From NCBI RefSeq assembly GCF_014852585.1, contig NZ_JACVBX010000010.1, positions 124,001-188,000 on the forward strand: DNA of 64,000 nucleotides, read 5' to 3'. The stretch's first letter is position 1; each line of letters opens with the position of its first letter. The translations under genes and the position numbers were made by a program. The stretch comes from Pseudomonas sp. PDM18. Lineage in GTDB: Bacteria > Pseudomonadota > Gammaproteobacteria > Pseudomonadales > Pseudomonadaceae. The notes beneath the pieces are model-generated. The model did no database searches, was not told the origin of the DNA, and saw only the letters and a program-made list of their open reading frames with translations. Shown piece by piece: positions 61,952 to 64,000 of the stretch.

Positions 61952-62404
61952 TCAGCCCAGCTGCTTGCGCATGTATACGCGGCGGAAGCCGTTTTCCAGC
62001 CGGCGCGCATATTCCTGGTAGCCGTTCTTCGCGTACAACTCGATGTTTTCCACCATGCGCTCGTTGGTGTAGAGGTACAGCGACTGGTAGCCCAGTTGCA
62101 CGGCAGCCTCTTCGGCATGCACCAGCAGTTCGCGGCCGATGCCTTGCCCTGCGCACTCGGGTAGCACAGCGATGTTGTCGAGCAGGAAGCCCTCGTCGGT
62201 CTCGCGCATCACCAGCAGGCCGACTGGCGCGCCGTCCTGTTCGGCGATCAGCACGCGGTCCTCGGCGATCACCGCGTGGTAGTCGTCGAGCATCGGCCCT
62301 GGCTTGCGGCCCAGCTTGGGAATCCACTGGGCGTAGGCTGCCGCCACGCAGACCGCGGCGAATCCGGCGTCGTCGTTGACGGCGGGGCGCAGGGTGATCG
62401 GCAT
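61952..62404 (-). CDS. GNAT family N-acetyltransferase
   Basis: The ATG at 62404 gives 150 residues starting MPITLRPAVNDDAGFAAVCVAAAY. The acetyl-CoA-binding region is NIAVLPECAGQGIGRELLVHAEEAA, and the C-terminal motif YLYTNERMVENIELYAKNGYQEYARR is typical of GNAT domains. The substrate is unknown. It lies between urtE and ureD on the same strand; an acetyltransferase gene at this position is also remembered in P. aeruginosa. A ribosome site GGAG lies 6 bases before the ATG. Confidence 0.87.
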   Translation of the reverse strand: MPITLRPAVNDDAGFAAVCVAAAYAQWIPKLGRKPGPMLDDYHAVIAEDRVLIAEQDGAPVGLLVMRETDEGFLLDNIAVLPECAGQGIGRELLVHAEEAAVQLGYQSLYLYTNERMVENIELYAKNGYQEYARRLENGFRRVYMRKQLG

Positions 62405-62517
62405 GGGAGGCTCCAGGAAAAACGAATACGGGGCCTGGCAGCTTGCCACCCGCTGCCATCATTCGCCAGTGACAGGTCGTCTCACGAGCTTGCTGGCGAA
62501 CCCGCCGACAGGTCGGC

Positions 62518-63216
62518 TCAGATCGTCACCAATCCACGTACACCGTCGCTTTCCATGTCTGCGCCGCGGCCCTGCTGGACTATCTCGCCACGGGACATCA
62601 CCAGGTACTGGTCGGCCAGGTCGGCGGCGAAATCGTAGAACTGCTCCACCAGCAGGATGGCCATGTCGCCACGTTCGGCGAGCTTGCGGATCACCGCGCC
62701 GATCTCCTTGATTACCGAGGGTTGGATGCCTTCGGTGGGCTCGTCGAGGATCAGCAGGCGCGGCCGGCTGGCCAGTGCGCGGCCGATGGCGAGCTGTTGC
62801 TGCTGGCCGCCGGAGAGGTCGCCGCCGCGACGCTGCTTCATCTCCCGCAGCACCGGGAACAACTCATAGATGAACTCCGGCACGGCCTTGGCTTCGCCGG
62901 CGCTGAACCGCGACAGGCCCATCAGCAGGTTTTCTTCCACGGTGAGACGAGGAAAGATTTCCCGCCCCTGGGGCACGTAGGCGATGCCGGCGTGCACGCG
63001 CTGGTGCGGCTTGAAACCGGTGATCGGCTTGCCCTCCCAGCTGACCTTGCCATCCTTGGCCGGCACCAGGCCCATCAGGCAGCGCAGCAGGGTGGTCTTG
63101 CCCACGCCGTTGCGTCCGAGCAGGCAGGTGACCTCGCCGATCTTCGCGTCGAATGACAGGCCACGCAGGATGTGGCTGCCGCCGTAGTACTGGTGCAGTT
63201 TGTCGACTTGCAGCAT
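62518..63216 (-). CDS. urtE: Urea ABC transporter ATPase UrtE
   Basis: The ATG at 63216 gives a 232-residue ATPase starting MLQVDKLHQYYGGSHILRGLSF, the typical UrtE opening. Walker A is GRNGVGKTT, the signature is DLSGGQQQQLAIGRAL and Walker B is RLLILDEPTEGIQPSV; the EGIQPSVIKEIG stretch is characteristic of UrtE. It energises urea uptake with UrtD. A 165-base upstream extension of the frame is not conserved in character and overlaps the intergenic region. The adjacent urease operon makes urea the natural substrate. Confidence 0.93.
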   Translation of the reverse strand: MLQVDKLHQYYGGSHILRGLSFDAKIGEVTCLLGRNGVGKTTLLRCLMGLVPAKDGKVSWEGKPITGFKPHQRVHAGIAYVPQGREIFPRLTVEENLLMGLSRFSAGEAKAVPEFIYELFPVLREMKQRRGGDLSGGQQQQLAIGRALASRPRLLILDEPTEGIQPSVIKEIGAVIRKLAERGDMAILLVEQFYDFAADLADQYLVMSRGEIVQQGRGADMESDGVRGLVTI

Positions 63217-63388
63217 GGATTGGTTCCTAGGCTCTTGGCTTTGAGAGCGCCGTTGTAAAGGGCCGTGATCGCGCCTGTGGATGCAAGGCGCCGGATACTT
63301 CACCCAGCGGAGTTGCCGACTGGCAATGAGCATGGGGGAAGTGTCCGGCAACGCCGCAGACGCGGGTGCGAGCGCGGTCAATTCAGAA

Positions 63389-64000
63389 CTAGCGCCCCAG
63401 ATAAACCTCTATGACCTGCTCATTCGCCTGTACGTCCTCCAGCGAACCCTCGGCAAGCACGTGCCCCTGGTGCAGCACGCTGACGTGGTCGGCGATGCTG
63501 CCGACGAAGCCCATGTCGTGCTCCACCACCATCAGCGAATGCTTTCCGGCGAGGGACTTGAACAGCTCGGCGGTGAACTCGGTCTCGGCGTCGGTCATGC
63601 CCGCCACCGGCTCGTCCAGCAGCAACAGTTGCGGCTCCTGCACCAGCAGCATGCCGATCTCCAGGAACTGCTTCTGCCCGTGGGAGAGCAGCCCGGCGGG
63701 GCGGTTGCGCGACTCGCGCAGGCGGATGGTGGTGAGCACCTCCTCGATGCGGTCCTTCTGCTCGCCGGAGAGCTTTGCCCGCAGGCTGGCCCACACCGAC
63801 TTGTCGGTCTTCTGCGCGAGCTCCAGGTTCTCGAACACCGAGAGCGCCTCGAACACCGTGGGCTTCTGGAACTTGCGGCCGATGCCGGCCTGGGCGATCT
63901 CCACCTCGCTCATGCGGGTCAGGTCGAGGGTTTCGCCGAAGAAGGCCTTGCCATTGTCCGGACGGGTCTTGCCGGTGATCACGTCCATCAGCGTGGTCTT
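63389..64000 (-). CDS. urtD: Urea ABC transporter ATPase UrtD, C-terminal part
   Basis: The frame is open to the window end, where it reads KTTLMDVITGKTRPDNGKAFF, so the last part of Walker A is visible and the N-terminal 40 or so residues lie outside. The signature is LLSHGQKQFLEIGMLLVQEPQ and Walker B LLLLDEPVAGMTDAET, with the SHGQKQ variant typical of UrtD/LivG-like urea transporters. It ends with VIEVYLGR. It forms the ATPase pair with UrtE, whose gene follows after 172 bases. Confidence 0.93.
   Translation of the reverse strand, partial: KTTLMDVITGKTRPDNGKAFFGETLDLTRMSEVEIAQAGIGRKFQKPTVFEALSVFENLELAQKTDKSVWASLRAKLSGEQKDRIEEVLTTIRLRESRNRPAGLLSHGQKQFLEIGMLLVQEPQLLLLDEPVAGMTDAETEFTAELFKSLAGKHSLMVVEHDMGFVGSIADHVSVLHQGHVLAEGSLEDVQANEQVIEVYLGR

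Overview
The window is a high-GC chromosomal segment from a Pseudomonas of the P. aeruginosa lineage. From memory, many gene blocks follow the order of the PAO1 region around PA4860-PA4925: mscS, LOG, azurin, nadE-pncB-pncA, nrtR, a branched-chain amino acid-type ABC transporter, ornithine cyclodeaminase, ydfG, ureEFG, desT-desCB, osmE, a yegD-like Hsp70, oxaloacetate decarboxylase, ureDABC and urtDE. It is probably not P. aeruginosa itself, because several accessory blocks interrupt that order. No tRNA, rRNA, CRISPR array or intact transposase gene was seen.

Layout. 1-2.7 kb: a beta-helix protein and a diheme cytochrome lipoprotein, then an MscS channel. 2.7-9.8 kb: a minus-strand vgrG - effector - immunity island of type VI secretion, partly AT-rich and carrying three separate inactivating lesions. 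9.8-10.6 kb: a hairpin-rich leader before a small protein. 10.8-16.4 kb: a compact minor-pilin operon (pilV, pilW, pilX, pilY1, pilE-like). 16.4-22.2 kb: LOG, azurin with an Anr-type box, TrhA, and the NAD salvage genes divergent from nrtR. 22.2-32.7 kb: a LysR regulator, amaB and amaA (pipecolate/lysine catabolism), a sigma-54-type promoter with NtrC-like sites, a five-gene ABC transporter and an ornithine cyclodeaminase family gene. 33-36.7 kb: an SDR enzyme, then hupE/ureG/ureF/ureE. 36.9-40 kb: desT and the desCB acyl desaturase pair. 40-51.6 kb: small membrane and envelope genes, two paralogous tandem-repeat secreted proteins, a bacterioferritin, AsmA, OsmE, Hsp70, oxaloacetate decarboxylase and a DksA-type zinc finger. 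51.9-57.5 kb: bphO-bphP and a large autotransporter. 57.9-64 kb: ureDABC with an embedded acetyltransferase, another acetyltransferase, and urtE/urtD of the urea ABC transporter.

The strongest connecting theme is nitrogen. Three promoters read by eye carry the sigma-54 GG-N10-GC signature with NtrC-type dyads upstream: the ABC transporter operon, ureEFG-hupE and ureDABC. With urtDE they suggest one nitrogen-limitation regulon for importing and breaking down urea and amino acids. The items most worth a second look are the decaying, chimeric T6SS island, the two 18/21-residue tandem-repeat secreted proteins with a shared upstream element, and the triple TGTAG-N5-CTACA operator set around the oxaloacetate decarboxylase gene, one copy of which lies inside the coding sequence.
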